This document shows positions 34,856-44,623 of a stretch of DNA of 64,000 bases, piece after piece. A program made the translations under genes and the position numbers. The stretch's first letter is position 1. The number at the start of each line of letters is the position of its first letter. Origin of the DNA: Micromonospora trifolii (GTDB lineage: Bacteria > Actinomycetota > Actinomycetes > Mycobacteriales > Micromonosporaceae); assembly GCF_022229005.1 (NCBI RefSeq), contig NZ_JAKKFD010000022.1, positions 108,607 through 172,606 on the forward strand, written 5' to 3'. The notes beneath the pieces were generated by a model. The model was given only the letters and a program-made list of their open reading frames with translations. It was not told the origin of the DNA and made no database searches.

Positions 34856-35410
34856 ATGACGACGCAGCGCACGGTTTTGGTGATCCCGGGCAGCAGTGGC
34901 TGCTGGCACTTTCCCCACCAGTTCTTCGCTGCCAATGCGGCGCAGATGCGCGGTGCACAGATGCACTACGTGTCATGGAGCGGCGAGGTGCCACCCCAGC
35001 CGGAGGCGCGGGGACCGTGGGCAGTGGAGCAAATAACGGCGGCGCTTCGTGGATTGCCCAACCCGCTGATCATCGCCTACTCCCTCGGCACCCTCTCCGC
35101 AGACCTTGCTGCCGACCATGAACTGCCGGCGATCTGGATCGCGCCGTTGCTGCACCGCTCAGAGGTGGTCGAGGGTCTTCGCCGGGCCGGCGCTCCCTGC
35201 CTTCTGATCGGGGGCACGGCGGACAGCAGCTGGCGTCCCAAGCTCGCTCGCGACCTGTCACCGCATGTGTTCGAAGTAGAGGGTGCTGATCACGGGCTTC
35301 GCGTCCCGGGGCCACTTGCCGGGTCTGCGGCGGTGCTTGGTGAGATGGCTACGGCGGTAGAGGACTTCCTTGACCGGGTTCTCTGGCCGGCGCCATCCCA
35401 GGTCCGTTGA
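34856..35410 (+). CDS. RBBP9/YdeN-type alpha/beta hydrolase
   Basis: 184 residues, start ATG 34856 with GGGGAGG 5 bases upstream. A compact serine hydrolase: TVLVIPGSSGCWHFPHQFF opening, nucleophile IIAYSLGTLSAD, acid region LLIGGTADSSW and histidine EGADHGLRVPG. It has no lid domain and no signal peptide. Small single-domain hydrolases of this branch have ill-defined substrates. It stands alone. Confidence 0.82.
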   Translation: MTTQRTVLVIPGSSGCWHFPHQFFAANAAQMRGAQMHYVSWSGEVPPQPEARGPWAVEQITAALRGLPNPLIIAYSLGTLSADLAADHELPAIWIAPLLHRSEVVEGLRRAGAPCLLIGGTADSSWRPKLARDLSPHVFEVEGADHGLRVPGPLAGSAAVLGEMATAVEDFLDRVLWPAPSQVR

Positions 35411-35656
35411 CCGGCGAATTATGCGATCAGATTGCCCGCTCCGACAACCTGGGCACGTGCGTGTCCAGCAGCGGAAACACCTCTCGACATCTCACAGCGG
35501 TCCCCCACCGTCCGTCATCCTCTTGCGGACTCGATGCAGCCGGCCAGCGCGACCCCGTGTTCACGCCTGCCTGTCGGATCGCATCGTGGTCGGCGATCGC
35601 GTAGCGCCCGCAGAACACCGCCACAGGTCGGCCAACATGTGAGCAGCGGCGGGCGG

Positions 35657-36265
35657 ATGCGCCTTGTAAGGTCCGCTGTCGTGGGCATTGACGCGGCCGC
35701 TCGTTTTAAGCGGATGCCTCCTGTGGCGCGCCGTAGGCGGCTCCCGGTCGCCGCAGCTCTGGCTGTCGCACTGTGCGCCGGGTATCTGTGGGCCACCATG
35801 GGCCATCGCCTCGAGCACGGCAGCTCGTGGTGGCACGGGGCTGACGCGGAGTCCCGCACGGAAGGGCAGCGGACGGAGCTGCGGTTCCCCTTCAACCCCG
35901 GAGGGCACCTCACGTTCGGCGCGTCCATCCGCAATCCCGGTCCGTGGCCGGTGACGATCACGGGCATCAATGACCGCCCAGCGGATCAGCAAGTATTCAA
36001 GGTCGCCCGCCTGGCGGCAAACCATGCCGACGAGGCCACCGACGTCGTGTTCGACCCGGCTGCGGCAGAGCCGTTTCGGTCGATACGGGTGGCGGCGGGC
36101 TCGGAACTGCCGGTCTTCGTCACGATCACGATCCCGGACGTGGAGTTTGCCACCGGATCATCGCTGTTCTTCGACGATCTCGCGGTCGACTACGAGGTAC
36201 TCGGCCTGCCTCGTCACCAGAGGGTGCCGATGGGCTTCCGCCTGTCGGTCACCGGCACGTCGTGA
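35657..36265 (+). CDS. hypothetical membrane-anchored protein
   Basis: 202 residues from ATG 35657 (no clear ribosome binding site; GTG 35681 or ATG 35714 are alternatives). A basic stretch RRRRLPVAAALAVALCAGYLW is one transmembrane helix. The rest is a beta-rich extracytoplasmic domain (FPFNPGGHLTFGASIRNPGPWPVTITGI) like DUF-type Ig-like sandwiches. Function unknown. The next membrane protein follows after 13 bases and may be co-transcribed. Confidence 0.6.
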   Translation: MRLVRSAVVGIDAAARFKRMPPVARRRRLPVAAALAVALCAGYLWATMGHRLEHGSSWWHGADAESRTEGQRTELRFPFNPGGHLTFGASIRNPGPWPVTITGINDRPADQQVFKVARLAANHADEATDVVFDPAAAEPFRSIRVAAGSELPVFVTITIPDVEFATGSSLFFDDLAVDYEVLGLPRHQRVPMGFRLSVTGTS

Positions 36266-36278
36266 CTGCCTGACGGCC

Positions 36279-36728
36279 GTGGGCATATCCCTCGTGATGA
36301 TCTTCCCAGCCGCGCTGATTCTCTTGGCTGCGGTCGCGGATCCGCGGCGGGCACCGCGGCGGGCACGTGTGTCGGTGCTCGTCGGCGTGTTACTGGCAAT
36401 CGTTGCCGGCGTGGTGCTGGCCGGGGGAATCTACCCGGCGCTGACGTCCCCGCCGGTCGGGTTCATTGTCCACACCAGTTCCGAGTTCACGGCGACCGAG
36501 CCGACGTTTGAACGCGTCGTCCAACGTGCCCCCAGCGGCTATGGCGTGGAAGATGGCGTGCGCGTCGACGCTGCGGGCGACGGTGACGGCCCCACCATCA
36601 CCATCCAGTTCCGCTCCAACCTTTCCGCAGACGGGCAGGAGCGGCTCCGGCGACACCTGGCGGAGGTGCCCGGTGTGACGAAGGTCTGCTCGTGGTACCG
36701 AGACAACCACCTACGCTCCCGGTGCTAG
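36279..36728 (+). CDS. hypothetical two-TM protein
   Basis: 149 residues from GTG 36279 (ATG 36297 also possible). Two hydrophobic helices (VGISLVMIFPAALILLAAVA and VSVLVGVLLAIVAGVVLAGG) are followed by a soluble 85-residue domain ending in GVTKVCSWYRDNHLRSRC, with an ACT/ferredoxin-like alternation of strands. No family is recognised. Follows the preceding membrane protein closely. Confidence 0.5.
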   Translation: MGISLVMIFPAALILLAAVADPRRAPRRARVSVLVGVLLAIVAGVVLAGGIYPALTSPPVGFIVHTSSEFTATEPTFERVVQRAPSGYGVEDGVRVDAAGDGDGPTITIQFRSNLSADGQERLRRHLAEVPGVTKVCSWYRDNHLRSRC

Positions 36729-36921
36729 CTGCAGCCAACGCACACGCTCCTGACTCGTAGGGGCCCCGGGTTGTCTGGGGCCTCGGCAACGCCATAGGGC
36801 TCAGGAGCAGAAAGACGCAGCGGACCAGGCTCACGTCACTGATCTCCTCGTCGGGCAGTCGTCAGACCGTCCGGCCTCCTCGGAAGGGGCCAAGGTTGTT
36901 CGTCCGGTAGGGCGCTCCACC

Positions 36922-37214
36922 TTGTCCCCGTTCGAGATGGTCGATGACGTCCTCGCCATGACCGGCACGACACAGACCCGGATCCGGGACCTGCCGTCAC
37001 GCGTCGTGGTGTACCTGCTGCTGGCCGCCGGCCTGTTCGCCGAGGCCGGCTACCGCCAGGTCTGGGCCAGACTCGTCTCCGGCCTCGGCGGTCCCGCCGT
37101 GGCCGCTCAGACGTCATCGGCTCTGGCCCAGGCCCGCCGCCGGATCGGCGTCAAGCCGTTGGCTGCCCTGTTCACCCTGATCGCTGGCCCTGCCGCAGCA
37201 GCCGGACGGTGGCG
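36922..37214 (+). pseudogene. IS4-family transposase, N-terminal fragment
   Basis: FEMVDDVLAMTGTTQTRIRDLPSRVVVYLLLAAGLFAEAGYRQVWARLVSGL…SSALAQARRRIGVKPLAALF is the insertion element 4 transposase N-terminal domain. The frame loses similarity after about 37200 and no DDE catalytic domain follows, so it is a dead remnant. No terminal inverted repeats were found around it. It abuts the ArsR gene. Confidence 0.75.
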
Positions 37215-37244
37215 GGGATCCGGCGCTGCGGGTAGATTCGGAAC

Positions 37245-37832
37245 ATGTCTTCCACATCTGTCACGGATTTGGAAGGGCTGCGCGCGCTGGCTCATCCCAC
37301 GCGGCTCCGGATCCTGGATCTGCTCCGCGTCCACGACCGGCTGACCGCCTCGGAATGCGCGGCGCAGCTCAAACTCTCTCCCAAGTCCTGCTCGTACCAC
37401 TTGCACGTGCTCGCCAAACAGGGCCTAGTGGAGCAGAGCTCTCCACTTGCCGAAGACACCCGGCAGCGACCCTGGCAACGCCGCTTCGACGAGGTACGGA
37501 TGCCCCTGCCAGGACAGACCGGTGGCGCAGACTCCGACAGCGCCCGCACAGACGCGATCGGCGCCGCGGCCCGGCACGACCTCAGGCTCTTCCTGAGCTT
37601 CCTGGCGTCACCGCAGGCAGGGAGCGACGACTGGGCATCGAGCACCACCGTGTACACCCGGACCGCCCTCATGACACCCGCCGAACTCAAAGCCTGGGGC
37701 GAGGCGGTCGAGGAAATCACCCGCGGCCACGTGGAGAAGGCGGGCCGGACGCGCCGCGACGGACGCGGCCCGGTCCGGCTGGCCGTGCGCGGCTTCGCTC
37801 AGACCGCACCAGGGACGGAGCCTGCCGAATGA
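37245..37832 (+). CDS. ArsR-type winged-helix regulator
   Basis: 195 residues: LEGLRALAHPTRLRILDLLRVHDRLTASECAAQLKLSPKSCSYHLHVLAKQGLVE is an ArsR/HTH_20 winged helix, with a longer C-terminal ligand domain in place of a metal site (no CxC motif). A TANNNT box (TAGATT, 37233–37238) lies 6 bases before the ATG, so the transcript is probably leaderless. Its stop overlaps the MFS exporter start (ATGA), the usual layout for a local regulator of a drug exporter. Confidence 0.85.
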   Translation: MSSTSVTDLEGLRALAHPTRLRILDLLRVHDRLTASECAAQLKLSPKSCSYHLHVLAKQGLVEQSSPLAEDTRQRPWQRRFDEVRMPLPGQTGGADSDSARTDAIGAAARHDLRLFLSFLASPQAGSDDWASSTTVYTRTALMTPAELKAWGEAVEEITRGHVEKAGRTRRDGRGPVRLAVRGFAQTAPGTEPAE

Positions 37833-39022
37833 CCGGTAGCGAGACGACGGGCCTGCGCCGCTACGCCGGAGTGGTCGCGAACCGGCAGATTCTGGCGGCC
37901 CTGATCGGCGCACTCGTCGCACGGCTAGCCCAGACGATGTCACCGCTGCTCATCCTGCTGCTGGCCAACCAGCGGTACGGCGGGTTCGCCATTGCGGGCG
38001 CGGCCACCGCCACCTACGGACTCTGCGCGAGCCTGAGCGGGCCGCTGATCGCCCGGCTGGCCGAGCGCTACGGCAATGTCGTCCTACTGGTCGCCGGGAT
38101 CCTGAGCAGCACCGGCCTGTTAGTCGTCGTCCTGCCGTGGCAGTCGTGGAACTTCTGGGCCGGTGTCGTGCTGGCCGGTGCGGCGATCCCGCCGTTGAGC
38201 GCAACGCTGCGAGCCACGATCGCGACTGCCATCGAGGACCCGCAGGAACGCATCGCCGCGTACGGCCTGGACACCGTGGGCACTGAAGTGCTGTTCGTAC
38301 TGGGGCCTGCCCTCGTCGGGCTGGTCGTGGCCTTGAGCAGCCCGACGGCTGCCCTGGCCGGAACCGCGCTACTCCCGGTTGCCGGTGCCACGACCCTGCT
38401 GATCCAGCAGCGTCGCGTCCCGTCGTCGGAGTCGTCGCCGGACGCGCCGGAGCAGGCTGCGGACCGCCGGATGCTGATCCGGCTTTCCCCGTGGCTGGGC
38501 GTGGCGGCGGTCCAGATGGCCGCGATCGGCCTTGTGGAGGTCGCGCTGATCGCGGTCGCGGTCACGTTCAGCTCCTCGGCCGCCGGCGGGGCAGTGCTCG
38601 CGACATGGGCGGCGGGCAGTGTCGTGGGTGGATTGTGGTACGGGTCGCGGTCGTGGCGCGTGCCGGTGCGCCGGCAGGTACGGCTACTGCTGCTCGGCAG
38701 CGCTGTCGGGTTCGCCCTGCTGCTCGCCGCCCGGTCCGCTCCCGCCCTGTACCCGCTGGCGTTCCTCGCCGGCGTGTTCATCACCCCGGCGGCCGCGGCC
38801 CTGCTGACCGATCTGAGCGAGAACCTGACGGGCGGGCATCGGCTGACCGCGTTCGCTTGGCTGGCGTCCGCGAACGGGCTGGCCGGATCCTTGGCCTACG
38901 CCGCGGGCGGAGTGCTGGTCGCCGGCGCTGGGCCGTGGGCGACGATCGCCGTCGCCGCCACCCTTCCCGCGCTCGCGGCACTACTGTTCCGTAGCCGTGG
39001 TGCAAGTCCTGGCCTTCCATAG
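37829..39022 (+). CDS. MFS transporter
   Basis: 397 residues with about 12 hydrophobic helices in two halves joined by a charged loop (QQRRVPSSESSPDAPEQAADRRM). The motif A region reads GPLIARLAERYGNVVLLV. Overlap with the ArsR gene by four bases marks an operon. It belongs to the small actinobacterial MFS efflux group (CynX/EntS-like); the substrate is unknown, and drug or metabolite export is inferred. Confidence 0.85.
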   Translation: MTGSETTGLRRYAGVVANRQILAALIGALVARLAQTMSPLLILLLANQRYGGFAIAGAATATYGLCASLSGPLIARLAERYGNVVLLVAGILSSTGLLVVVLPWQSWNFWAGVVLAGAAIPPLSATLRATIATAIEDPQERIAAYGLDTVGTEVLFVLGPALVGLVVALSSPTAALAGTALLPVAGATTLLIQQRRVPSSESSPDAPEQAADRRMLIRLSPWLGVAAVQMAAIGLVEVALIAVAVTFSSSAAGGAVLATWAAGSVVGGLWYGSRSWRVPVRRQVRLLLLGSAVGFALLLAARSAPALYPLAFLAGVFITPAAAALLTDLSENLTGGHRLTAFAWLASANGLAGSLAYAAGGVLVAGAGPWATIAVAATLPALAALLFRSRGASPGLP

Positions 39023-39212
39023 TGGACCCTCATAGTTGCGCCGCAACGCCCCGTCGTAGCCCAGCCAGGGCAACGCGCACAGACCGCCGCGCCGAGCACG
39101 TTGCGGCCCGTCCGGAACGTGCGCAGGAACGCCCCGTCAGCGGCATGAGCGTGCACCCGATCATGAAGTCGCACCAGGGCCGGCGGCGGTCCAGACCGTC
39201 CGGGAGGGGTGC

Positions 39213-39710
39213 TTGTTGGTGAGCGACGGTGAGGTACGCGAGCTGGACCTGGCCTCCCTCGCCTCCGTGCGGACCTTCGCGGCGAAGCTGGCTGGCGACC
39301 ACCCGGCGATCGACCTGCTGGTCAACAACGCCGGCGTGGTGCTGCTTGGCCCACGTCGCACCTCCGCCGACGGATTCGAGCTGCACCTCGCCACCAACAT
39401 GCTGGGCCACTTCGTACTGACCGGCCTGCTGCTCGGCAACCTGGCCGCGGCGCGGGAAGCCCGAGTGGTCAGTCTCAGCTCGATCACCCACAGGAACGCG
39501 CACCTGGACTTCAATGACCTGATGTTCGAACACGACTATCGGGCAACCACCGCCTACGGCCGGTCCAAGCTCGCCACCACGATCTTCGGCATCGAACTGG
39601 ACCGCCGCCTGCGCGCCGCCGGAACGCCGATCGTCAGCGCCCTGGCCCACCCCGGTCTCACCCGCACCAACCTGACTCCGCGTGCCTGGGAACACCGTGG
39701 CCGATTCGGG
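39213..39710 (+). pseudogene. truncated short-chain dehydrogenase (SDR)
   Basis: The frame gives VRELDLASLASVRTFAAKL, LLVNNAGVVL and TAYGRSKLATTIFGIELDRRL, the middle and catalytic (YxxxK) parts of a classical SDR. The N-terminal TGxxxGxG cofactor loop is missing and the end runs into unrelated sequence before the response regulator. It cannot bind cofactor and is taken as a fragment. The 190 bases upstream show no better N-terminus. Confidence 0.7.
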
Positions 39711-39837
39711 CGTCTGAGCTCAGGCATCCGTAAGAGCACGGCCCGCGGGCACCACGGAGGCGACGGTTCTAATCCTGGCTTCAGGTTGATCGGTAAGGAT
39801 GAGCGGCAAAACATCGACTGGAAGGGGGCGGGCCGGC

Positions 39838-40530
39838 GTGCGGATCCTGATCGCGGATGATGACGGGGCCATCCGTGAGTCGCTGGAGCGGGTGCTCCAG
39901 GTCGAGGGTTACGACACCAGCACCGCCGCCAACGGTCTCGCCGTGCTCGACGGGGTCGGTGGGGCGGGCGCTGACACACTGGATCTGCTGATCCTCGACG
40001 TGATGATGCCTCGCCTCGGCGGGTTGGAGACCTGCCGGCGGTTGCGGGCCGCGGGTCGGGATCTGCCGGTGCTGATGCTGACCGCCCGTGATCAGGTCTC
40101 CGACCGGGTCGCCGGGCTCGACGCTGGCGCTGACGACTACCTGCCCAAGCCGTTCGCCATCGAGGAGTTGCTGGCCCGGGTGCGCGCCCTGCTGCGCCGG
40201 CGCACGCCGGCCGACGGGGAGTCGCAGATCCTGTCGTTCGCCGACGTCCGGGTCGATCCCGACAGGTTCGAGGCGTGGCGTGGCGGGCGGCCGCTGCGCT
40301 TGACCCGGACCGAGTTCTCCCTGCTGGAGGTTCTCGTGCGCAACGCGACCCGGGTCTTGACCCGCGACGCGCTGTTCGAGGCGATCTGGGGCTTCGACAT
40401 GAGCGCCACCGCCAACAACCTCCAGGTGTACGTGAGCTACCTGCGCCGCAAGATGGAGGCCGAGGGTGAGCCGCGATTGATCTACACGCTGCGCGGCCTG
40501 GGATACACGTTGCGGGAGACTCCTCCGTGA
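39838..40530 (+). CDS. OmpR/PhoB-family response regulator
   Basis: 230 residues from GTG 39838. Receiver domain: ILIADDDGA acidic pair, phospho-acceptor Asp54 in LILDVMMP, Thr in LMLTARD and Lys in LPKPF. A winged helix of OmpR type follows ([25 protein letters not shown]…[10 protein letters not shown]). Its stop overlaps the histidine kinase start (GTGA). The upstream ATG 39799 has no suitable ribosome binding site. Confidence 0.92.
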   Translation: MRILIADDDGAIRESLERVLQVEGYDTSTAANGLAVLDGVGGAGADTLDLLILDVMMPRLGGLETCRRLRAAGRDLPVLMLTARDQVSDRVAGLDAGADDYLPKPFAIEELLARVRALLRRRTPADGESQILSFADVRVDPDRFEAWRGGRPLRLTRTEFSLLEVLVRNATRVLTRDALFEAIWGFDMSATANNLQVYVSYLRRKMEAEGEPRLIYTLRGLGYTLRETPP

Positions 40531-41978
40531 GCAGGCCCGCCGGCCGGGAACCGCGCCGGCTGACCCGATGGTGGCGCCGGCGGTCCCTACGGACCAGGCT
40601 GACGGTGATCGCGGCGACGGCCATCGCGGTCAGCGTGTTCGTGGCCTTCCAGGTGGCCAGCGAGCTCATGGACTGGGAGCTGCAGGACACCGCCGAGGAT
40701 CAGCTGCGCGCCGACTCCCGCGTCCTGGCGACGGACGCGGAGCACGCCGGTCTGGCGCAGGTCCAGCTACCGCCGTATCCCGGGTCCGGTCGGCTGGTAC
40801 GGGTCATCCTGCCCGACGGCTCGACCCGGACGCCGGTCGGCCAACCCGCGCTGCCTCCGGTCAGCGGGCGCGCCGGGCGCGTGGCGCAGGGCGCGTCGAC
40901 CGACCTGATGGAATCGAACGACAGCGACGAGGACGGCTACCGCATTTACACGCTGCGGGCGGGCGACGGCGCGGTCCAGGTGGCCCGCGTGGCCGACGAC
41001 AGCCCGATCAACCGGTTCGGGTTCGGGATGTTGCTGATCGGGCTGCTCTGCGTGGTTGGCGGCGCCCTTGTCGGGCGGACCGTGGCGCGGGCCGGGCTGG
41101 CACCGATCGACCGGCTGACTGCCGCAGCGGTACGTGTCGCGCACACCCGGGTCCTCGACGCCGACATCCCGGATGAGGGCGGTGGGGAGATCCGCAGGCT
41201 GATCCAGTCGATCAACGAGATGCTCGCCGCGCTCCGGGACTCCCGGCAGGCCCAGCGGCTGCTCGCCGAGGACGCCGCCCACGAGCTCAAGACCCCGCTC
41301 ACCAGCCTGCGCCTCAACGTCGAACTGCTGATCCGGCTCGATCGGCGCGGCACCCTGGACAGCGCACTGCCGGCGGAGAGCCGGACCCGGTTACTCAACG
41401 ATCTCGGCGCCCAGGTGGCCGAGTTGAGCACCCTTGCTGCCGAGCTGACCGAGGTGGCGCGCGGTGACGTCAGCGACGAGAGCACCGAGCTGCTCGACCT
41501 CGCCGATGTGGTGGTGGCCGCCGCGACCCGGGCGCGTTCCCGCGTGCCTGACATCGAGGTCGCGCTCGACGTGACCTCCGTCTGGGTGAGCGGGCGTCCC
41601 GCTGCGCTCCAGCGGGCGGTGCTCAACCTCATCGACAACGCCGGCAAGTGGTCCCCCGCGGACCAGCCGGTCCAGGTCCGTTTGCGTACCGAGGGCGCGT
41701 CCGCGGTGCTCGAGGTCGACGACGCCGGGCCGGGCATCGACGCGGTCGACGTACCGCGGGTGTTCGACCGGTTCTACCGCGCCGACAGCGCCCGGGGGTT
41801 GCCGGGATCCGGTCTGGGACTGTCGATCGTGCAGCGGGTCGCCGACGCCCACGGCGGCCGGGCCGCTGTCGCCCGTTCCACACGCGGTGGCGCTCTGCTT
41901 CGGGTCGACCTTCCGGCCACGGCCCCGCCCGCCCCGATCGCGCACCGCACCGCCGGGGAGGACACCGCGGCGCGCTGA
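40527..41978 (+). CDS. sensor histidine kinase
   Basis: 483 residues: two transmembrane helices (about 23–44 and 165–187) bracket a periplasmic-side sensor domain, followed by HAMP, an H-box [13 protein letters not shown] (His252), N-box [11 protein letters not shown]-like DDAGPGI and G-box GSGLGLSIV. It is the partner of the preceding response regulator (four-base overlap). The MMPL exporter that ends convergently next to it could be a target, but that is only positional. Confidence 0.92.
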   Translation: MSRPAGREPRRLTRWWRRRSLRTRLTVIAATAIAVSVFVAFQVASELMDWELQDTAEDQLRADSRVLATDAEHAGLAQVQLPPYPGSGRLVRVILPDGSTRTPVGQPALPPVSGRAGRVAQGASTDLMESNDSDEDGYRIYTLRAGDGAVQVARVADDSPINRFGFGMLLIGLLCVVGGALVGRTVARAGLAPIDRLTAAAVRVAHTRVLDADIPDEGGGEIRRLIQSINEMLAALRDSRQAQRLLAEDAAHELKTPLTSLRLNVELLIRLDRRGTLDSALPAESRTRLLNDLGAQVAELSTLAAELTEVARGDVSDESTELLDLADVVVAAATRARSRVPDIEVALDVTSVWVSGRPAALQRAVLNLIDNAGKWSPADQPVQVRLRTEGASAVLEVDDAGPGIDAVDVPRVFDRFYRADSARGLPGSGLGLSIVQRVADAHGGRAAVARSTRGGALLRVDLPATAPPAPIAHRTAGEDTAAR

Positions 41979-42117
41979 CCCCGTCGCGGCGGTGCGGCGC
42001 AGGACAAGAGACGGCCGCCTTCGGGCATGACCCCGCGCCGTTCACCTTGGGGGCCGGACATCGCGGTGCCCGACCCCAGGCCCGGAGGGTGGCGGCTGTC
42101 GGGTCCACAAAGGACAC

Positions 42118-42140
42118 GGGACGGGCTGGATGCCCGTCCC
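42118..42140. terminator. hairpin between convergent kinase and MMPL genes
   Basis: Arms GGGACGGGC/GCCCGTCCC with a 5-base loop lie 140 bases past the kinase stop and 24 bases past the MMPL stop, serving either strand. Confidence 0.65.
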
Positions 42141-42163
42141 GGACCTCGTCCGTGCCGCCGCGC

Positions 42164-44308
42164 TCAGCGTCGCGGCGCGGGCTCCTCCTCGTCGGCGGGC
42201 GTGTGTCGACCGATCGGCGGCCCTGCCGCTGGACGGGACAGCCGGCTCGGCCACCAGATCCGCCGGCCGATCAGGAGGGTGAGGGCGGGCACCAGGACCG
42301 ACCGCACCAGCAGGGCGTCGAGCAGCACGCCGAAGGCGACCAGGAACCCGACCTCGATCAGCATCACCAGCGGAAGTGTGGCGAGGACCGCGAACGTGGC
42401 CGCCAGGACCAGCCCGGCCGAGGTGATGACGCCACCGGTGGCCGACAGGGCCTTCAGCATGCCCTCTCGGGTGCCGAGCCGCACGGTCTCCTCCCGGGCC
42501 CGGCTGGCCAGGAAGATGTTGTAGTCGACGCCGAGCGCCACCAGGAACAGGAATGCCAGCAGCGGCACCGAATAGTCGATACCGTTGAACCCGAGGATCG
42601 TGTCGAAGACGAACACGCTGCCGCCGAAGGCCGCCGCGAACGAGACGACCACAGTCGCCATCAGCACCAGCGGGGCCACGATCGCGCGCAGCAGCAACCC
42701 GAGGACGATCAGGACGACGGCGAGCACCAGCGGGATCACCCACTTCTCGTCGCGGCTGGTGGTCACCTCGGTGTCGAGGTTCTCCGCGCTCGGCCCGCCG
42801 ACGATCGCCTCCGCCCCGTTCACCGCGTGTACAGCGGTGCGCACCCGCTTGATCGTGTCGTACTCCGCGGGGGTGTCCGGCGCGTCGGTCGGGAACACGG
42901 AGATGTCGGCCCAGCCTCCGACGGTCTGGCCCGGGACGGCCTCTGCCACGCCGGGAGTGCGCTTGACGATGTCGACCACCCGCTCTTGGTACGCCGGCCG
43001 CGTATAGATCGTCATCGGCTGGCCGCCGAGCTCCGGGAAGTGCTGGCGGAGGACGGTGAAGCCGGTGACGGACTCCGGCGCGGACAGGAACTGGTCCTGC
43101 TCTCGCAACGCGCCGGTGTTACCCGTCAGACCGATGGCGAGCACGCCGAGGACTCCGAGTGAGCTGAGTGTCGCCACCCACCGTCGGCGACTGATGGCGA
43201 TGCCGAGCCGTCCCCACAACCCCGGCTTGTCCTGCACGGCGGTGCTGAACCGCGGGATGGCCGGCCAGAAGATCCGCCTGCCGAGCACTACGAGCACCGC
43301 CGGGAACAGCGTCAGCATGGCCACCAGCGCGCACAGGATGCCGGCCGCGCCGATCGGGCCCAACCCGCTGGTGCTGTTCAGGTCCGCGACGAGCAGGCAG
43401 AGCAGGCCGGCGATCACGGTGGCTGCGGACGCGACGATGGCCGGCGCCGCGCCGCGTAGCGCGTGGACCATCGCGACCCGGACGTTCTCGTGGTGGTGCA
43501 GTGCCTCCCGATATCGAGCGATGAGCAACAGCGCGTAGTCCGTGCCGACGCCGAATACCAGGATCGTCAGCAGCGCCGAGTTCTGGTCGTTGACCACGAT
43601 GCCGAAGCTTTTGACGAGCAGGTAGACGGTCGCCATCGCGGTCAGTGCGGCCGCGCCCACGGCCACGAGCGGAATGAACCACAACACCGGGCTTCGGTAG
43701 GTGAGGATGAGCAGGAGCGTGACGACGACGACGGTGGTGAGGAAGACCTGCAGGTCGATGCCGTCGAAGACAGCGTCCATATCGCCGTCGATCGCGGCCG
43801 GGCCGGTCACGTCGAGTTCCAGGCCGGTGGGGCGGTCCTTCGCGGCGTCACGCAACGGGCCGACGATGGCCTCCGGCGCGCCGTAGGTCGTGCTCACGTC
43901 GAGGGTGAACATCATCGCCTTGCCGTCGGTGGAGAGTCTCGTCGCCGGGCCCTCGTCGTCCTCGCCGGCCGCCGCCTTCGGCGGGTACCGCTCGGCAAGG
44001 GCGTCGTAATGGCGCTCGACCGTTGCGCGGTCGGTGTCGGTCATGCCGCCGGCGCGGTGGTACACGAAGACGAACGTGTTGTCCTCGCCGCCGGGGAGAC
44101 TGTCCTCCAGCACCGCCACCTTGGTGGACTCGGCGCTGGCCGGCAGGGTGTCCACGGCTCTGTCGGTGGTGACCGAGCTCAACTTTCCGCTCAACGGCAC
44201 CATGACCGCCGCCAGCGCCAGCCACAAGCCGATCACCAGCCACGGCACCCACCGGCCCGCCAACCGACCGGGCGGCGCCTCCCTGGGCCGCGCTGCGTTG
44301 ACTGACAT
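42164..44308 (-). CDS. MMPL/RND family transporter
   Basis: 714 residues from ATG 44308 with AGGAGG 7 bases upstream. Two copies of the MMPL unit, each with one leading helix, a large external loop and five helices. The motifs FGVGTDYALLLIARYREAL (first half) and FLVALGVDYNIFLASRAREE (second half) carry the proton-relay Asp–Tyr pairs of the family. Actinobacterial MMPL proteins export lipids, siderophores or drugs. No co-transcribed lipid gene is visible; a two-component system lies on its 3' side. Confidence 0.9.
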   Translation of the reverse strand: MSVNAARPREAPPGRLAGRWVPWLVIGLWLALAAVMVPLSGKLSSVTTDRAVDTLPASAESTKVAVLEDSLPGGEDNTFVFVYHRAGGMTDTDRATVERHYDALAERYPPKAAAGEDDEGPATRLSTDGKAMMFTLDVSTTYGAPEAIVGPLRDAAKDRPTGLELDVTGPAAIDGDMDAVFDGIDLQVFLTTVVVVTLLLILTYRSPVLWFIPLVAVGAAALTAMATVYLLVKSFGIVVNDQNSALLTILVFGVGTDYALLLIARYREALHHHENVRVAMVHALRGAAPAIVASAATVIAGLLCLLVADLNSTSGLGPIGAAGILCALVAMLTLFPAVLVVLGRRIFWPAIPRFSTAVQDKPGLWGRLGIAISRRRWVATLSSLGVLGVLAIGLTGNTGALREQDQFLSAPESVTGFTVLRQHFPELGGQPMTIYTRPAYQERVVDIVKRTPGVAEAVPGQTVGGWADISVFPTDAPDTPAEYDTIKRVRTAVHAVNGAEAIVGGPSAENLDTEVTTSRDEKWVIPLVLAVVLIVLGLLLRAIVAPLVLMATVVVSFAAAFGGSVFVFDTILGFNGIDYSVPLLAFLFLVALGVDYNIFLASRAREETVRLGTREGMLKALSATGGVITSAGLVLAATFAVLATLPLVMLIEVGFLVAFGVLLDALLVRSVLVPALTLLIGRRIWWPSRLSRPAAGPPIGRHTPADEEEPAPRR

Positions 44309-44623
44309 CAATAGCCTCCTGACGGGTTGCATCGCTTGTCTGAGGCCAACTTCGTACCGAGCGAATCTGAGACGACCGTTAAACCGGTGATCAGACCGTC
44401 CCGTGGGTCCGGAACCCGGGCGAGGGCCTGTGGCAACCCTGGCGGGTCCTGTTCCGACAGCGGCAGAATTCGCCGCTGCACCGATCGCGACTCCTGCCTG
44501 ACAAGGCGCCTCTGACAAGCAGCGCAAGGCCCGGCCACCGAAGCGACATCGGTCGATGCATTGACTCTGTGCGCCGCCCTGCTCATGATTTACTCCGGCG
44601 GTTCAAAAGTGAGGGTGGATGTG
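44309..44623. other. 315-base divergent intergenic region
   Basis: Shared upstream region of the MMPL exporter and the GT-C-like membrane gene. It has a short direct repeat GACCGT (near 44377 and 44397) beside ACCGTTAAACCGGT, a possible regulator site, but nothing decisive. No RNA gene seen. Confidence 0.4.

Noticed and set aside
39023..39212. Minus-strand frames reading AADGAFLRTFRTGRNVLG and, after a slip, LPWLGYDGALRRNYEGP
   Set aside because: They look like a frameshifted fragment of some gene, but I cannot name the family, so no feature is called.
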